A stretch of 64,000 nucleotides of DNA from Gemmatimonadota bacterium (lineage in GTDB: Bacteria; Gemmatimonadota; Gemmatimonadetes; Longimicrobiales; Gaopeijiaceae): positions 1-64,000 of the forward strand of contig JAPPOV010000037.1 in assembly GCA_028873595.1 (NCBI GenBank), given 5' to 3'. This document shows positions 25,203-34,525 of the stretch, piece by piece. The position numbers and the translations under genes were made by a program. Each line of letters opens with the position of its first letter. Within the stretch, counting starts at the first letter, position 1. Below the pieces are notes generated by a model. The model did no database searches and had not been told where the DNA came from. It was given only the letters and a program-made list of their open reading frames with translations.

Positions 25203-26227
25203 CCGGCTGCAGTGTCCCTCATACTCGCAGGAATCCGCGAATCCATGACATGGCGCCAGAGCGGGGGAATGACTGCGAGCCAAAAGCAGCCGAAATACCC
25301 GGTCGGGAGTGTCGGCGCGTTCGGATACGGTCGGAGCTCCCAGAACGGAGTACTCGCCTTCAGATGGTGCGCCGGATGCCGCGTCAGCTCCAGGAGGGTC
25401 CACCGAGACCAGCGCTCTTCCGACTGCCAGGAGTGGAGCTCGGTCTGCCGCTCGCCGACGTCCCGACGAAGGCCGTAATGCCGGATGTAGTTGATGTACT
25501 CCAGGAGGAAGACAGCGAACGCTGCCTGCATGACGAACGCGGCTGTGGGCCACGTCCCGAGTGAGGCCCACAGCGCGGTAACGAAGAGAACCTGGATCAG
25601 AGCCCCACGTACGACCGGGTTACTCAGACCGCGGTGACCTTTATCGGCATGGACGCGTACGGCATCGAAGAACTGTCCGGGAATCGTCCGTGCGACAAAC
25701 CTCCAGAGTGATTCTCCGCGTGCCGCAGACGCAGGGTCAGCCGTCGTGGAGACGTGCCGGTGGTGCGTGTGGTTGTGCTCGGTGGTGAAGTGGAGGTAGA
25801 GGACCGAGAGCAGATTCAGGCGGCCGATCCACCACGCGAAAGACCCTGGTCGCCGGTGGCCCAGCTCGTGAGCCACCACGATTCCGGATATGCCTGAGCT
25901 GACGCCCGTGCTCAGTGCTGCACCCCACGTGGTCCAGGTCATCGAATCCACGCCGGCCCGGTATAGAAGCGTGCCTACCGCCGCGAATTGTAGCGCGGCA
26001 TGGACATACAGGAGGATCTCGAAGGGCCGACCCGATTTGCGTGCCGGACGTGGCTGGTCCGCGCGTCCGAGCGCGAGGTCCAAGATCGGGCTGATACCGA
26101 GTATGTAGACGAGGCCCGCGAGTACCCAAAGCTCGCCGACGATGTTGCCGACTATGACCGCCAGTACGGGACCCAGGCCGCAGAGGTGCACACCCCACGG
26201 CTCCGGTTTGAGCTGAGTGTTCGACAT
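25199..26227 (-). CDS. AlkB-like membrane non-heme diiron oxygenase
   Basis: 342 residues from ATG 26227; a GTG at 26242 would add five. Six or so hydrophobic helices surround the eight-His diiron pattern of alkane hydroxylases and fatty-acid desaturases: HELGHRR, EHNHTHHRHV, and LTRHPAHHLKAS, plus NYIRHYGL in the place of AlkB's NYxEHYGL. All His positions are present. AlkB enzymes hydroxylate alkanes or alkyl groups in the inner membrane using rubredoxin electrons; XylM-like enzymes act on aromatic methyl groups. No rubredoxin gene is nearby. Somewhat shorter than classical AlkB (about 400). It is translationally coupled to the DUF429-like gene. Confidence 0.85.
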   Translation of the reverse strand: MSNTQLKPEPWGVHLCGLGPVLAVIVGNIVGELWVLAGLVYILGISPILDLALGRADQPRPARKSGRPFEILLYVHAALQFAAVGTLLYRAGVDSMTWTTWGAALSTGVSSGISGIVVAHELGHRRPGSFAWWIGRLNLLSVLYLHFTTEHNHTHHRHVSTTADPASAARGESLWRFVARTIPGQFFDAVRVHADKGHRGLSNPVVRGALIQVLFVTALWASLGTWPTAAFVMQAAFAVFLLEYINYIRHYGLRRDVGERQTELHSWQSEERWSRWTLLELTRHPAHHLKASTPFWELRPYPNAPTLPTGYFGCFWLAVIPPLWRHVMDSRIPASMRDTAAG

Positions 26228-26287
26228 CGGCCAAGCATACACATCCGTCGACCGATCCGCGCGGGGTCACTCGAGCGGTTCGACGTA

Positions 26288-26617
26288 CTACGCCTCGTCG
26301 GACGCCTTTTCCACCTCAGCTTCAACCACGACCGGCTCCGCAGAAGTCGTTTCGTCATTGTCCTCGTGCGACGGGTCCTCTTCTTCGTCGGTCCGCTCGA
26401 CCTCAATCGTGCAATTGGTCACCATCGCTGCCACGGCGCCAACGGCGGCCCATACAGGGAGCAGCAGTGCGCCCGCGAGCCCGATGGACACGGGAAACTC
26501 GATGAGGACCCGACCCTCGTCGTTCTTGATGACGATGTGCCGCACGTTCCCTTCGTGCAGCAGCTCCTTGAGCTTTGTGACGACCTGCTCGCCTTTGACC
26601 TTGAATTCCTCGCGCAT
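26288..26617 (-). CDS. DUF4342 family protein
   Basis: 109 residues. The first 75 match the DUF4342 pattern: FKVKGEQVVTKLKELLHEGNVRH with HIVIKNDEGRVLIEFPVSIG, then one hydrophobic helix (LLLPVWAAVGAVAAMVTNC) and EVERTDEEED. The C-terminal 30 residues are acidic and low in complexity. Probably a small membrane-associated protein; its role is unknown. It stands alone between the oxygenase gene and the D-aminoacylase gene; the 144 bases upstream show no other gene. Confidence 0.8.
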   Translation of the reverse strand: MREEFKVKGEQVVTKLKELLHEGNVRHIVIKNDEGRVLIEFPVSIGLAGALLLPVWAAVGAVAAMVTNCTIEVERTDEEEDPSHEDNDETTSAEPVVVEAEVEKASDEA

Positions 26618-26761
26618 CGACGCGTCTCCATGACTGGATAAACCGTTCGTAGCGTCGGAGCTGCTACCGAGTTGGTGCTGTGAACTCCGTGCCGCCTTAT
26701 GACCAGACGGAGATAGAGGTCGGTGTGTTTCGTTCGTGCTTGGCCGCTCGTCCTCGGGGGA

Positions 26762-28363
26762 TCAGCTGATGGGTTGCGTAACGGGGCCCCGGATCCAGCG
26801 GCCCGGCTTCTCGCCCGTGAGGCCACCGTCTCGGATCACCGGCACACCGTTCACCAGCAGGTCCGTGATCCCGACACTGTACTGGTGTGGATCGGTGTAC
26901 GTCGCCAGGTCGCGTACCTCGGCCGGATCGAATACCGCTACATCCGCGCGCATCCCTTCGGCGAGCACCCCCATGTCCGAACGGCCGAGCCAGCCGGCCG
27001 GCATGGACGTCATCTTCCTCACCGCCTCTTCAAGGGTCAGCACTTCCAACTCGCGGACGTACCGCGAGAGAACGCGTGCGAAAGCGCCATAGCTTCGGGG
27101 GTGAGGGTATCCGATACCGTAGCCGACGGCGTCACCGTCGGTCTCGATCATCGCGAGTGGGTGCTTCATGATGCGAATCACATCCTCTTCATCCATCGCG
27201 TGGTAGATGGCGCTGAAGCCCCCTTGAAGCTGAAGCTCGATAGCGAGGTCGATGCCGTTGTCGAGGTTGGCTTCCAACCCCTGGTCGACCGCATAGTCGG
27301 CGAGAGTCCGACCGTTGTAGCTGGGATCCGATGCGAGAACGCGGAACTGGATACGGCTGATGTCGTTCCCCACACGGTCGTTCTGGAAGATGTACATCAT
27401 GTCCTCTTCCATCCGTGCCCGCATATCGGGGTCGGCGACCCGCTGTGCGAAGGCGTCCACGCCTCCCGCCAGGGCCCACTGCGGAAAGAGGATCGAGGAA
27501 CCAGTGCTCGACGCCGTGTATGGGTAAAGATCGTGCACAACCGTGAGCCCTGCGCTGTTCGCGGAGTCGATCATCGCGAGCGTTCGTTCGCTCCACCCCC
27601 ATTGACCAGCGCCGACTGCTTTGTGGTGGTTGATCTGTGCCGGGATGTTCGCCTCGTCGGCGATGCGGATCACCTCGGCGACCGACTCGATCAGCCCACT
27701 ACCCTCGTTGCGCATGTGGCTGACGTAGATGCCTCCGTGGGCCGAGGCGACCTTCGCCAGTTCGATGATCTCCTCGGTCTCGGCGAAGTTGGCCGGCACA
27801 TAGAGGAGGCCTGTCGAAAGCCCCAGCGCTCCCTCCTCCATGGACTGATCGACGAGCGCACGCATCTCGTCGAGTTCAGCGTCGGTCGGAGCACGATCGT
27901 CCATCCCCATGACCTGCTTCCGCGTCCAGGAGTGGCCTGCGAAGAAGCCTACGTTCGGGGCTGTCTCGAGTGACGACGCAAACTCCTCGAGCGGCCAGGG
28001 CTGATCGCCTGAGTGGAGGGACGCGACGAGTGTCGTGATCCCCTGGCGCAGGAAGTTCTCCGCGAGCGGGTAGCGTGCGATCGACTGCTGAACGTGCGCA
28101 TGGTTATCGATAAATCCGGGCGTGACCACCTGGCCGTCCGCGTCGATGACCGACCGAGCGAGGTTGGGATCGATGCCTTCTCGCGAGACCAGCGCGATAC
28201 GACCGTTCGAGACGGCTACGTCCGCCCGGAACCGATCAGCGCCGGTTCCGTCGATCACCATGCCGCCGATGATGACGAGGTCGTACGTCTGAGCCTGACC
28301 CGCTGAAGGGAGGCCGGCCAGCGCGACCATGATCAGACAGATGATCAGTCTCGGGTGGGACAC
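26762..28363 (-). CDS. Secreted N-acyl-D-amino-acid deacylase
   Basis: 533 residues from GTG 28363, which has GAGGAG six bases upstream; the frame is open to 28405 but lacks a site there. A signal peptide ends at GQAQT. The amidohydrolase features of the D-aminoacylase branch follow: IGGMVIDGTGADRF, FIDNHAHVQQS with His-x-His, GLSTGLLYVPANFAETEEI, VSHMRNEG, and the C-terminal KMTSMPAGWLG with ADVAVFDPAEVRD. The enzyme releases D-amino acids from N-acyl forms, possibly from peptidoglycan debris. Its export to the periplasm matches the other secreted hydrolases. It is divergent from the LON gene with only 52 bases between the two starts. Confidence 0.88.
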   Translation of the reverse strand: MSHPRLIICLIMVALAGLPSAGQAQTYDLVIIGGMVIDGTGADRFRADVAVSNGRIALVSREGIDPNLARSVIDADGQVVTPGFIDNHAHVQQSIARYPLAENFLRQGITTLVASLHSGDQPWPLEEFASSLETAPNVGFFAGHSWTRKQVMGMDDRAPTDAELDEMRALVDQSMEEGALGLSTGLLYVPANFAETEEIIELAKVASAHGGIYVSHMRNEGSGLIESVAEVIRIADEANIPAQINHHKAVGAGQWGWSERTLAMIDSANSAGLTVVHDLYPYTASSTGSSILFPQWALAGGVDAFAQRVADPDMRARMEEDMMYIFQNDRVGNDISRIQFRVLASDPSYNGRTLADYAVDQGLEANLDNGIDLAIELQLQGGFSAIYHAMDEEDVIRIMKHPLAMIETDGDAVGYGIGYPHPRSYGAFARVLSRYVRELEVLTLEEAVRKMTSMPAGWLGRSDMGVLAEGMRADVAVFDPAEVRDLATYTDPHQYSVGITDLLVNGVPVIRDGGLTGEKPGRWIRGPVTQPIS

Positions 28364-28415
28364 GTCACACTCCTCAGGGTCCGGGGTAACAGAACGTCCC
28401 CTCAACGTTCAGCCG

Positions 28416-29024
28416 ATGCCCGAGTTCCGCTACCGCCTACCCCTCTTCCCTCTCCCCGTCGTCCTGCTCCCAGGTGCGGTGATGCCGCTGCATATCTTCG
28501 AGCAGCGGTACCGGGACATGGTTGCCGATGTGCTCGAGGAGGATCGGCGCTTCGGCCTCATCTATCACGATTGGGACGAGCACGGACCTTTCCTGGCCGA
28601 CACAGGGCGAGTCGGCTGCGTAGCCGAGATACGGCAGCATGAGGAGCTCGAGGACGGGCGCTACCTCCTGATGGTCTCAGGTGTCGAGCGTTTCGTGATC
28701 GACGAAGGACTAGAGCAACAGTCGCTTTACTTCGAGGGGATCGTCACGTCGTACTCCGACGATTCTGCGATGACGGGGGAGGAAATGGAGTTTCGGCGTC
28801 GCGAGTCCATCCGGCTGTTCGAGGACTTGATCGACCTCCTGCCCGAGCGGCCGGAGGGGCTGCGCGAGCTCGACGCTGGGCAAGAGGTCTCCTTTCCTCT
28901 GGCGCAGACGATTCAAATGGATCGGCCATGGCACCAGCGATTGCTGGAGCTGAGGGACGAAGGTTCGAGGCTGGAGCGGATCGATCAGGTCGTCCGGGCA
29001 GTGATGCGACGGGGCATCGGCTGA
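28416..29024 (+). CDS. LON substrate-binding-domain protein
   Basis: 202 residues from ATG 28416 (the longer frame begins inside the divergent gene). The opening LPLFPLPVVLLPGAVMPLHIFEQRY is the hallmark of the Lon N-terminal domain; no AAA+ or protease part follows. A helical C-terminal half completes the domain. Stand-alone LON-domain proteins are common, and their function is not settled; they may bind unfolded proteins. No strong ribosome-binding site is seen. Confidence 0.88.
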   Translation: MPEFRYRLPLFPLPVVLLPGAVMPLHIFEQRYRDMVADVLEEDRRFGLIYHDWDEHGPFLADTGRVGCVAEIRQHEELEDGRYLLMVSGVERFVIDEGLEQQSLYFEGIVTSYSDDSAMTGEEMEFRRRESIRLFEDLIDLLPERPEGLRELDAGQEVSFPLAQTIQMDRPWHQRLLELRDEGSRLERIDQVVRAVMRRGIG

Positions 29025-29090
29025 CTCGACCCTCCACTCGGGGTGGCGAACTGACGCTCAGCGGCTATGATGGCGCGCCGTCGATTCAGT

Positions 29091-29112
29091 GCGGGTCATG
29101 CCGATGACCCGC
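29091..29112. terminator. 9-bp perfect hairpin
   Basis: GCGGGTCAT (29091-29099) pairs with ATGACCCGC (29104-29112) around a 4-nt loop. It sits 66 bases after the LON gene and 38 bases before the next start. It could end the LON transcript or lie in the leader of the next operon. No T-run. Confidence 0.5.
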
Positions 29113-29149
29113 CGGCGTTCACCCTGGATTTCCATTCCCGGAGGCCTGT

Positions 29150-29569
29150 GTGGCTAACCCCCATGAAAGCGCTCAGTCGCTGATGAAGCTTTACGACCTT
29201 CGGCGCGAGCCGAAGATGCGTGAGGCCCGGCACTGGGTTATCCGATCGTTCAACCCCACGTCGCTCGAGGATATCGCGGCAGCGATGCAGACCGAGGAGT
29301 ACACCTACGTCCGCATGGTCAGCAGCTATTGGGAAATGGCGGCCTCGTTCGTTGTTCATGGCGCCATCGCTCCGGCCATGTTCCACGATGTCAGTGGCGA
29401 GATGCTCGCTGTCTACTGCAAGCTCGAACACATGATCGACGAGGTGCGGGAGCATTTCGGACAGCCGACTTTGTTCAAGAACGTTCAAGCCGTTGCAGCC
29501 GAATGGCCGGGCTCGAAAGAGCGCATGGCCGGAATGCGGGAGTACTTCGCGAACATGGCTCAGGGATAG
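29150..29569 (+). CDS. Small conserved-type protein of unknown function upstream of argG
   Basis: 139 residues from GTG 29150 with GGAGG close by. It is mostly helical, with no signal peptide. The run [42 protein letters not shown] recalls the DUF4760-like group, but I am not certain. It precedes argG by 43 bases on the same strand, so the two may be co-transcribed; any link to arginine synthesis is speculative. Confidence 0.65.
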   Translation: MANPHESAQSLMKLYDLRREPKMREARHWVIRSFNPTSLEDIAAAMQTEEYTYVRMVSSYWEMAASFVVHGAIAPAMFHDVSGEMLAVYCKLEHMIDEVREHFGQPTLFKNVQAVAAEWPGSKERMAGMREYFANMAQG

Positions 29570-29612
29570 ACCGGAACGACGACCTCGTCACCGCACGAAT
29601 CAGGAAGAAGAT

Positions 29613-30848
29613 ATGTCGAAGAAGAAGGTCGTTCTCGCGTACAGCGGTGGACTCGACACTGCGTGTATCCTCAAGGATCTGCAGGAGCGCGGACATGAGG
29701 TCATTGCATACGTCGCGGACGTAGGACAACAGGAAGATTTCGACGACGTAGCCGAGCGTGCCAAGGCGACCGGGGCATCCAAGGTGTTCGTCGAGGACCT
29801 GAAGACGGATTTCGTCACGGAGTTCATCTTTCCTGCGATCGCAGGAAATGCCGTCTACGAGAATCGATACCTGCTGGGCACGTCGCTCGCTCGCCCGCCG
29901 ATCGCCCGGCGCCAGGTCGAAATTGCTCTGGCGGAGGGTGCCGAGGCGGTGTCACACGGAGCGACGGGGAAAGGAAACGATCAGGTCCGGTTCGAACTCG
30001 CCTTTGCGGCGCTGGCTCCCGATCTCGAGATCATCGCACCATGGAAGGACCCCGAATTTCTGCGGCGGTACCAGGGAAGAAGTGACCTGCTCGAGTACGC
30101 GAGGCTCCACTCGATTCCGGTCGAGGCGACGGTCGAGAAGCCGTACTCGAGTGATGAGAATCTCATGCACCGGTCGTACGAGGCGGGGATGCTCGAGGAC
30201 CCGGAGGCGATTCCGCCCGAGGACATGTTCAAGCTGACGCGGTCGATCGAAGACGCGCCCGATACGCCGACCGATCTGACCATCTTCTACAAGGATGCGA
30301 GGCCGGTTCGGGTGGTCTGTGCTTCAGAGGACGTCGATCTGATCGAGCCGGTCGCGCTCTTCGATTACCTGAACATCAAGGGAGGGGAGCACGGCGTCGG
30401 TCGAATCGATATGGTCGAAAACCGCTTTGTGGGTATCAAGTCGCGTGGCGTGTACGAGACCCCGGGTGGCACCATCCTGCACCATGCGATTCGAGATCTC
30501 GAGGGAATCGCGATGGACCGGGAAGTTCTTCGCCTCCGCGACATGATCTCTCCCCGTTTTGCCGAGATCATCTACAACGGCTTCTGGTTCTCGCCGGAGA
30601 TGGACTTCATTCAGGCTGCGTTCCGTCAGTCCGAAAGACTGATCGACGGGGAGGTGCACATCAGGTTGCTCAAGGGCAACGTGATCTGTCGTGGCCGGAG
30701 CTCAACCAGCTCGCTGTACGATCAGGAGCTCTCGTCCATGGATGTCGCGGGCGGGTACGATCAGGAAGATGCGCGCGGCTTCATCCGGCTTAACGCGCTG
30801 CGGTTGAAGGCGCATAAGGTGATTTTGGAGCAGGCCAGCGAGGAGTAG
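29613..30848 (+). CDS. argG: Argininosuccinate synthase
   Basis: 411 residues, a normal length, from ATG 29613 with AGGAAG upstream. The ATP-binding loop [13 protein letters not shown] opens the protein; [26 protein letters not shown] (citrulline/aspartate site) and [13 protein letters not shown] follow. The enzyme joins citrulline and aspartate with ATP to argininosuccinate, the seventh step of arginine synthesis, in the cytosol. argH and the other arg genes are not in this window. Confidence 0.97.
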   Translation: MSKKKVVLAYSGGLDTACILKDLQERGHEVIAYVADVGQQEDFDDVAERAKATGASKVFVEDLKTDFVTEFIFPAIAGNAVYENRYLLGTSLARPPIARRQVEIALAEGAEAVSHGATGKGNDQVRFELAFAALAPDLEIIAPWKDPEFLRRYQGRSDLLEYARLHSIPVEATVEKPYSSDENLMHRSYEAGMLEDPEAIPPEDMFKLTRSIEDAPDTPTDLTIFYKDARPVRVVCASEDVDLIEPVALFDYLNIKGGEHGVGRIDMVENRFVGIKSRGVYETPGGTILHHAIRDLEGIAMDREVLRLRDMISPRFAEIIYNGFWFSPEMDFIQAAFRQSERLIDGEVHIRLLKGNVICRGRSSTSSLYDQELSSMDVAGGYDQEDARGFIRLNALRLKAHKVILEQASEE

Positions 30849-30868
30849 CCACTGGGCAGTTAGTCCGT

Positions 30869-31255
30869 TCAGGCGCGCAGGTGATCCAGCCTGGAGAAGA
30901 CTGCCTGGCCTGTAAGGGCCGTCAGTACGATCGCCATCACGAGCAGCGAGCCCGTGGTTCCGTATCCAACCACGTCCGCGTGCCGGACCATTTTCTGTTG
31001 GCGCCCCTGCAGGCAGTCAGTCATCCACACCCGGAGTGAGTCGCCGCGCTCTGAAACATCGACAGGGTTGGCTCGGATCTGCTCGCGGGCTGTGTCCATA
31101 CAGTCGGGTGCTCGGAAGACGATCCGTGACTCCAGGGACTCCATATAGACGGGGAGCGCGACGTATGCCACGGCCGTGAGCGTGCCCAGCAGGATCCACA
31201 GGCCGATAAGCCACTTCGGCGAAATCCCGCGCCACCCTGAACGAGATGCCGGCAT
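30869..31255 (-). CDS. Two-helix membrane protein, unknown
   Basis: 128 residues from ATG 31255 (GTG 31258 is also possible). A first helix (LIGLWILLGTLTAVAYVALPVY) and a second (GSLLVMAIVLTALTGQAVF) flank a soluble domain of about 60 residues with two Cys (APDCMDT and MTDCLQG) that could form a disulfide if periplasmic. I recognise no family. The start overlaps the stop of the tiny frame at 31255-31380, as in coupled genes. Confidence 0.6.
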   Translation of the reverse strand: MPASRSGWRGISPKWLIGLWILLGTLTAVAYVALPVYMESLESRIVFRAPDCMDTAREQIRANPVDVSERGDSLRVWMTDCLQGRQQKMVRHADVVGYGTTGSLLVMAIVLTALTGQAVFSRLDHLRA

Positions 31256-31380
31256 CACGATGATCGGAGAACTTCGGCGATGGCGTCGAGCTCGACCTGG
31301 ATCGTATCACCATGCGAAATGATGCAGTCGGGGGCGCCGGAAGGAGGCCAGCCAGGCGAGTGCTCGGTCTCCGTGGGCAT
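31255..31380 (-). CDS. Possible 41-residue protein coupled to the membrane protein
   Basis: ATG 31380 to TGA 31257-31255. The second half, SHGDTIQVELDAIAEVLRSS, reads like real protein with an amphipathic helix, and the stop overlaps the GTG/ATG of the next gene (GTGATG). An in-frame ATG at 31392 is an alternative. No ribosome-binding site is visible. The remaining gap up to 31600 shows nothing else. Weak evidence. Confidence 0.3.
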   Translation of the reverse strand: MPTETEHSPGWPPSGAPDCIISHGDTIQVELDAIAEVLRSS

Positions 31381-31600
31381 GACAGGACTCATGGTCGGTC
31401 GGTCGATGGTGCGGGACGACAGATTGGGGTGCGCCTGACCGGTTGGCTAGCGGGCAGGCTTGCGGAGCTTCTGGACCTTCCCACAAGGCCATCAGGGATT
31501 TCCCCGAACCCCTCCTGCGTGTCCGACGACTATCTTGGATGCCAAGTTTCCCCCTTCGTGCAACGGGCAGATGACCTGCCTCCAGGCTTGAGGAGTTGCC

Positions 31601-31813
31601 ATGCAGAAGAACATGGGTGGTGCGGACCGAGGCATTCGCGCAGTCATCGGGATCGTTATAGGCGGTCTTTACTTCACCGGCATGATCAGTGGCACGGTCG
31701 CGGTCGTGCTGGCCATCGTTGGCGTCATCTTCATTCTGACGAGCGCGGCGGGCTCGTGTCCCGCCTATGTGCCGCTGGGGCTGGACACCAGGAACCGAGA
31801 CGGAGTTGCCTGA
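31601..31813 (+). CDS. DUF2892 small membrane protein
   Basis: 70 residues with GAGGAG five bases before the ATG. The start (MQKNMGGADRGIRAVIG) and the two close helices (IGGLYFTGMIS, AVVLAIVGVIFILTSAAG) followed by SCPAYVPLGLDT are the DUF2892/YgaP-like transmembrane pattern. Elsewhere this domain is fused to rhodanese (YgaP), and the conserved Cys after the second helix may matter in sulfur handling. Here it stands alone. Confidence 0.88.
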   Translation: MQKNMGGADRGIRAVIGIVIGGLYFTGMISGTVAVVLAIVGVIFILTSAAGSCPAYVPLGLDTRNRDGVA

Positions 31814-31880
31814 CGCCGCACGCCTGGCTGCGTGACTCCGCGTACTGCGGATTGGGTGTCTGAAGGAGATACTCTGCCCC

Positions 31881-33539
31881 TCAGCTTCCCGCGAACAGCC
31901 CTCCGAAGAAATCGCCCGGGTTCCAGCGCGGCCGGTCATGCTCCTGAGCGATGATGTAGCCGGTAAGGAAATTCACGCGCGCGTGGTCCGCGCCCGCACT
32001 GAAATCGAAGTCTTGCGACATGTCGTCGAACGGCGTGTGGTAACGATCCTGGCGGAATGCCGTGTTCATGGCGCTGCCATCCCGCTCGTCACCCGTCTCG
32101 AAGCCACTCTTGATGAAGAGTGCCGGGATCCCTTGACGGATGAAACTGAAGTGGTCGCTTCGGATGAACAGTACCTGTTCGGGGATCGGATCAGGCCCGA
32201 TCGAGATGCCCATGTGCTCCGCGGCCTGTGCGACCGAGCCGCCCATGCTCGAGTGCTCGGCGCCGTACGGCACGATGTCGCGAAGAGGGTGAAAGAGGAA
32301 CGGCATGTCGAGGGAGAAGTTCGCGATGAGGTTCGACTGATCGACGGTCGGGTTCTGGACGAAGTAGTCCGAGCCGAGCAGTCCCCATTCCTCGGCCGTC
32401 ACGATCATGAAGAGGATTGATCGACGGGGTGCCTCCGGCAGATTCGCGAATGCGCGTGCGATCTCGAGTACGATCGCCGTACCGGACGCATTGTCGTGCG
32501 CTCCGTTGTAGACGTCGTCACCGTCTACTTCGACCCCGACGCCGAAGTGGTCGATATGCGCCACATACGTGACGTACTCGTCACGTAGTTCAGGGTCGCT
32601 GCCCTCGAGCTTGGCCAGGACGTTCCAACTGTCGACGTCCCGATGTGATGTCGCCGTCGTGATCGAGACTCGTGTGGCCATGAGCACGGACTGCGGTATC
32701 CCCTCCTGTGCCGCGGCGATTGCATCCTCGAGCGAGACGTAGGCGCCTTGAAAGAGTGCTTCCACCGCGGCGTGATTGAGTGAAGCGCTGCCCATGAGCC
32801 GGGTGTCTCCGCGGTTCGGCGTACCGTTGTCGTCGAGCCAGGCATACGCCCCGCGCTTGGAACGTGCTGCGTTCACATCCCAGCGCAGGCGCGGATCGTC
32901 GGGCGCCCAGAATGTCATCGTACCGATCGCCCCACGAGCGATTGCCTCGGCGGCCTTGGTGGCCCCGGACGAGTAGTACGCGCGCTCGTTGCTCGGGAAG
33001 TGTGCCGGCGCGCCATTGAGGTACATCACGACCTTTCCATCCACGTCCGCCTCCGCATAGTCGTCATAGCCGAGATCCGGTGCGCTGACCCCGAAGCCCA
33101 CGAACACGACTTCCGCGAGTTCGATCTCCACCCGCTCCCGAAGGGGATCGGCACCGAGGTAGAAGTCCTGATCGTACCTCATCGTGTGGGTGCCGATCGG
33201 TGTCCAAACGGAGAGGCTGCTCTCGTCCTCCACGACAGTGCTCTGGCGTAAGGGGACGTCCTGACGCCAGCTACCGGCCGGCCCGGCCGGCAGCAGTCCG
33301 AGCTCTTGTAACTGTTCCTCGGCGTAGACTGCACTGCTTGCGTATCCGGCGGTTCCCGGCGCGCGACCTGCGAGCGAGTCGTGTGCCAGCACGTCCATAT
33401 GGTGCTCGATCGTTGCCGGTTCAATGGAAGCCATAGCGGCGTCGACATCGGGGGTATCTAGGGGTACGGGGCCGTGTGTGGTGCCACTACAGGCGGCGGC
33501 AACCGACAGCGCGGTGAGAAGGACCAGAGTTCGGGTCAT
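31881..33539 (-). CDS. M28-family zinc peptidase, lipoprotein
   Basis: 552 residues from ATG 33539; the frame runs farther but only this start gives the lipobox VAAAC (Cys17). A PA-domain insert lies at about residues 150-290. The M28 zinc ligands appear in order: His in YVAHIDHFG, Asp in GAHDNASGTA, Glu-Glu in VTAEEWGLLG, Asp in FSLDMPF and His in IRSDHFSFI. Such enzymes are aminopeptidases on peptides in the periplasm. Intact and of normal length. It is divergent from the EEP-family gene. Confidence 0.9.
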   Translation of the reverse strand: MTRTLVLLTALSVAAACSGTTHGPVPLDTPDVDAAMASIEPATIEHHMDVLAHDSLAGRAPGTAGYASSAVYAEEQLQELGLLPAGPAGSWRQDVPLRQSTVVEDESSLSVWTPIGTHTMRYDQDFYLGADPLRERVEIELAEVVFVGFGVSAPDLGYDDYAEADVDGKVVMYLNGAPAHFPSNERAYYSSGATKAAEAIARGAIGTMTFWAPDDPRLRWDVNAARSKRGAYAWLDDNGTPNRGDTRLMGSASLNHAAVEALFQGAYVSLEDAIAAAQEGIPQSVLMATRVSITTATSHRDVDSWNVLAKLEGSDPELRDEYVTYVAHIDHFGVGVEVDGDDVYNGAHDNASGTAIVLEIARAFANLPEAPRRSILFMIVTAEEWGLLGSDYFVQNPTVDQSNLIANFSLDMPFLFHPLRDIVPYGAEHSSMGGSVAQAAEHMGISIGPDPIPEQVLFIRSDHFSFIRQGIPALFIKSGFETGDERDGSAMNTAFRQDRYHTPFDDMSQDFDFSAGADHARVNFLTGYIIAQEHDRPRWNPGDFFGGLFAGS

Positions 33540-33700
33540 GTGGATGGGCTTCTCGAAGCGGATGTAGATGTGATGGGGAGAACGATCATAGCACATGCGG
33601 TGGCCGGTGCGGTCCGAGGTTGGGCTCATGAGGTGAGCATGTCAGACCAACGGGTTCCTCGCAATTGCCATGGGTGGGCCCATGGTCTCAGAATCATCTC

Positions 33701-34525
33701 ATGCATCGCACAACGTTACTTCGCCGTCTGAGTGATCGAGGGAGGAGGGCTGTCTCTGGGGGCGTCCTGTTCGCCATGGCAGCGCTCACCGTCATCACGC
33801 CCTCCATCGTGTACGGCCAGGCCGTGGTGAGAGTGGCCGGGTATAACATCAAGCACGGCCGCGGGATGGACGATCAGGTAGACCTCCCGAGGATTGCCGA
33901 CGTGTTGCGGGCGCTCGACGCCGACGTGATTACGCTGCAGGAAGTCGACGACCGTACCGAGCGAACCGGGGGAGTGGCTCAGGTGGCCGTCCTCGCCGAG
34001 CTCCTCGGGTACGAGGGCCTGCACGGTCCCCATCGTCCGTACCAGGGTGGCTTCTACGGGAACGCAATCCTGACCCGTCTTCCCGTGCGGTCCCATCGGA
34101 TCCACCAAATCCCGCCTGCGGCCGGAAGCGCCTTGGCCGTGCAGGAAGTGGAGGTTGAGCTGGACGGGGCTGCGGCGCCGACGCTGTCCGTCGTGTCTGT
34201 TCACCTCGCGGGCTCGGAAGACGAACGAATGGCGCAGGCCGACGCCGTCACCAGCTTCTTTCGAGGCCGAACTTCACCGGTCGTTCTCGTCGGCGATTTC
34301 AACGGAAGGCCCGGAAGCCCGGTGCTCGCTCGCCTCGAGCGCGACTGGACGATCGTGAAGAAGGTCGGTCCGCGCTTCACGTACCCGGCCGACACGCCGG
34401 ATCGAGAGATCGACTTCGTGATGGTCCGGGCGTCCGATGCCGTCGCGGTGCTTCATCACGCTGTCGTTCCCGAGTCGATGGCGTCCGACCACCGTCCTCT
34501 CATCGCCGATCTCCGAATTCGATGA
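33701..34525 (+). CDS. Exported endonuclease/exonuclease/phosphatase-family protein
   Basis: 274 residues from ATG 33701; a start at 33665 has no better context. An N-terminal hydrophobic leader (VLFAMAALTVITPSIVYGQ) suggests export. EEP motifs are complete: VAGYNIKHG (Asn), DVITLQEVDDRT (catalytic Glu), SVHLAG, LVGDFNGRPGS (Asp-x-Asn), REIDFVMV and SDHRPLIADL (Asp-His). The family includes nucleases, phosphatases and sphingomyelinases; the short form with DFNGRPGS resembles secreted phosphodiesterases. Its stop overlaps the next start by ATGA, so the two are coupled. Confidence 0.88.
   Translation: MHRTTLLRRLSDRGRRAVSGGVLFAMAALTVITPSIVYGQAVVRVAGYNIKHGRGMDDQVDLPRIADVLRALDADVITLQEVDDRTERTGGVAQVAVLAELLGYEGLHGPHRPYQGGFYGNAILTRLPVRSHRIHQIPPAAGSALAVQEVEVELDGAAAPTLSVVSVHLAGSEDERMAQADAVTSFFRGRTSPVVLVGDFNGRPGSPVLARLERDWTIVKKVGPRFTYPADTPDREIDFVMVRASDAVAVLHHAVVPESMASDHRPLIADLRIR

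Noticed and set aside
31307-31939. Long minus- and plus-strand frames around the DUF2892 gene
   Set aside because: Arg/His-rich shadow frames; the 70-residue DUF2892 frame has the ribosome-binding site and family pattern.
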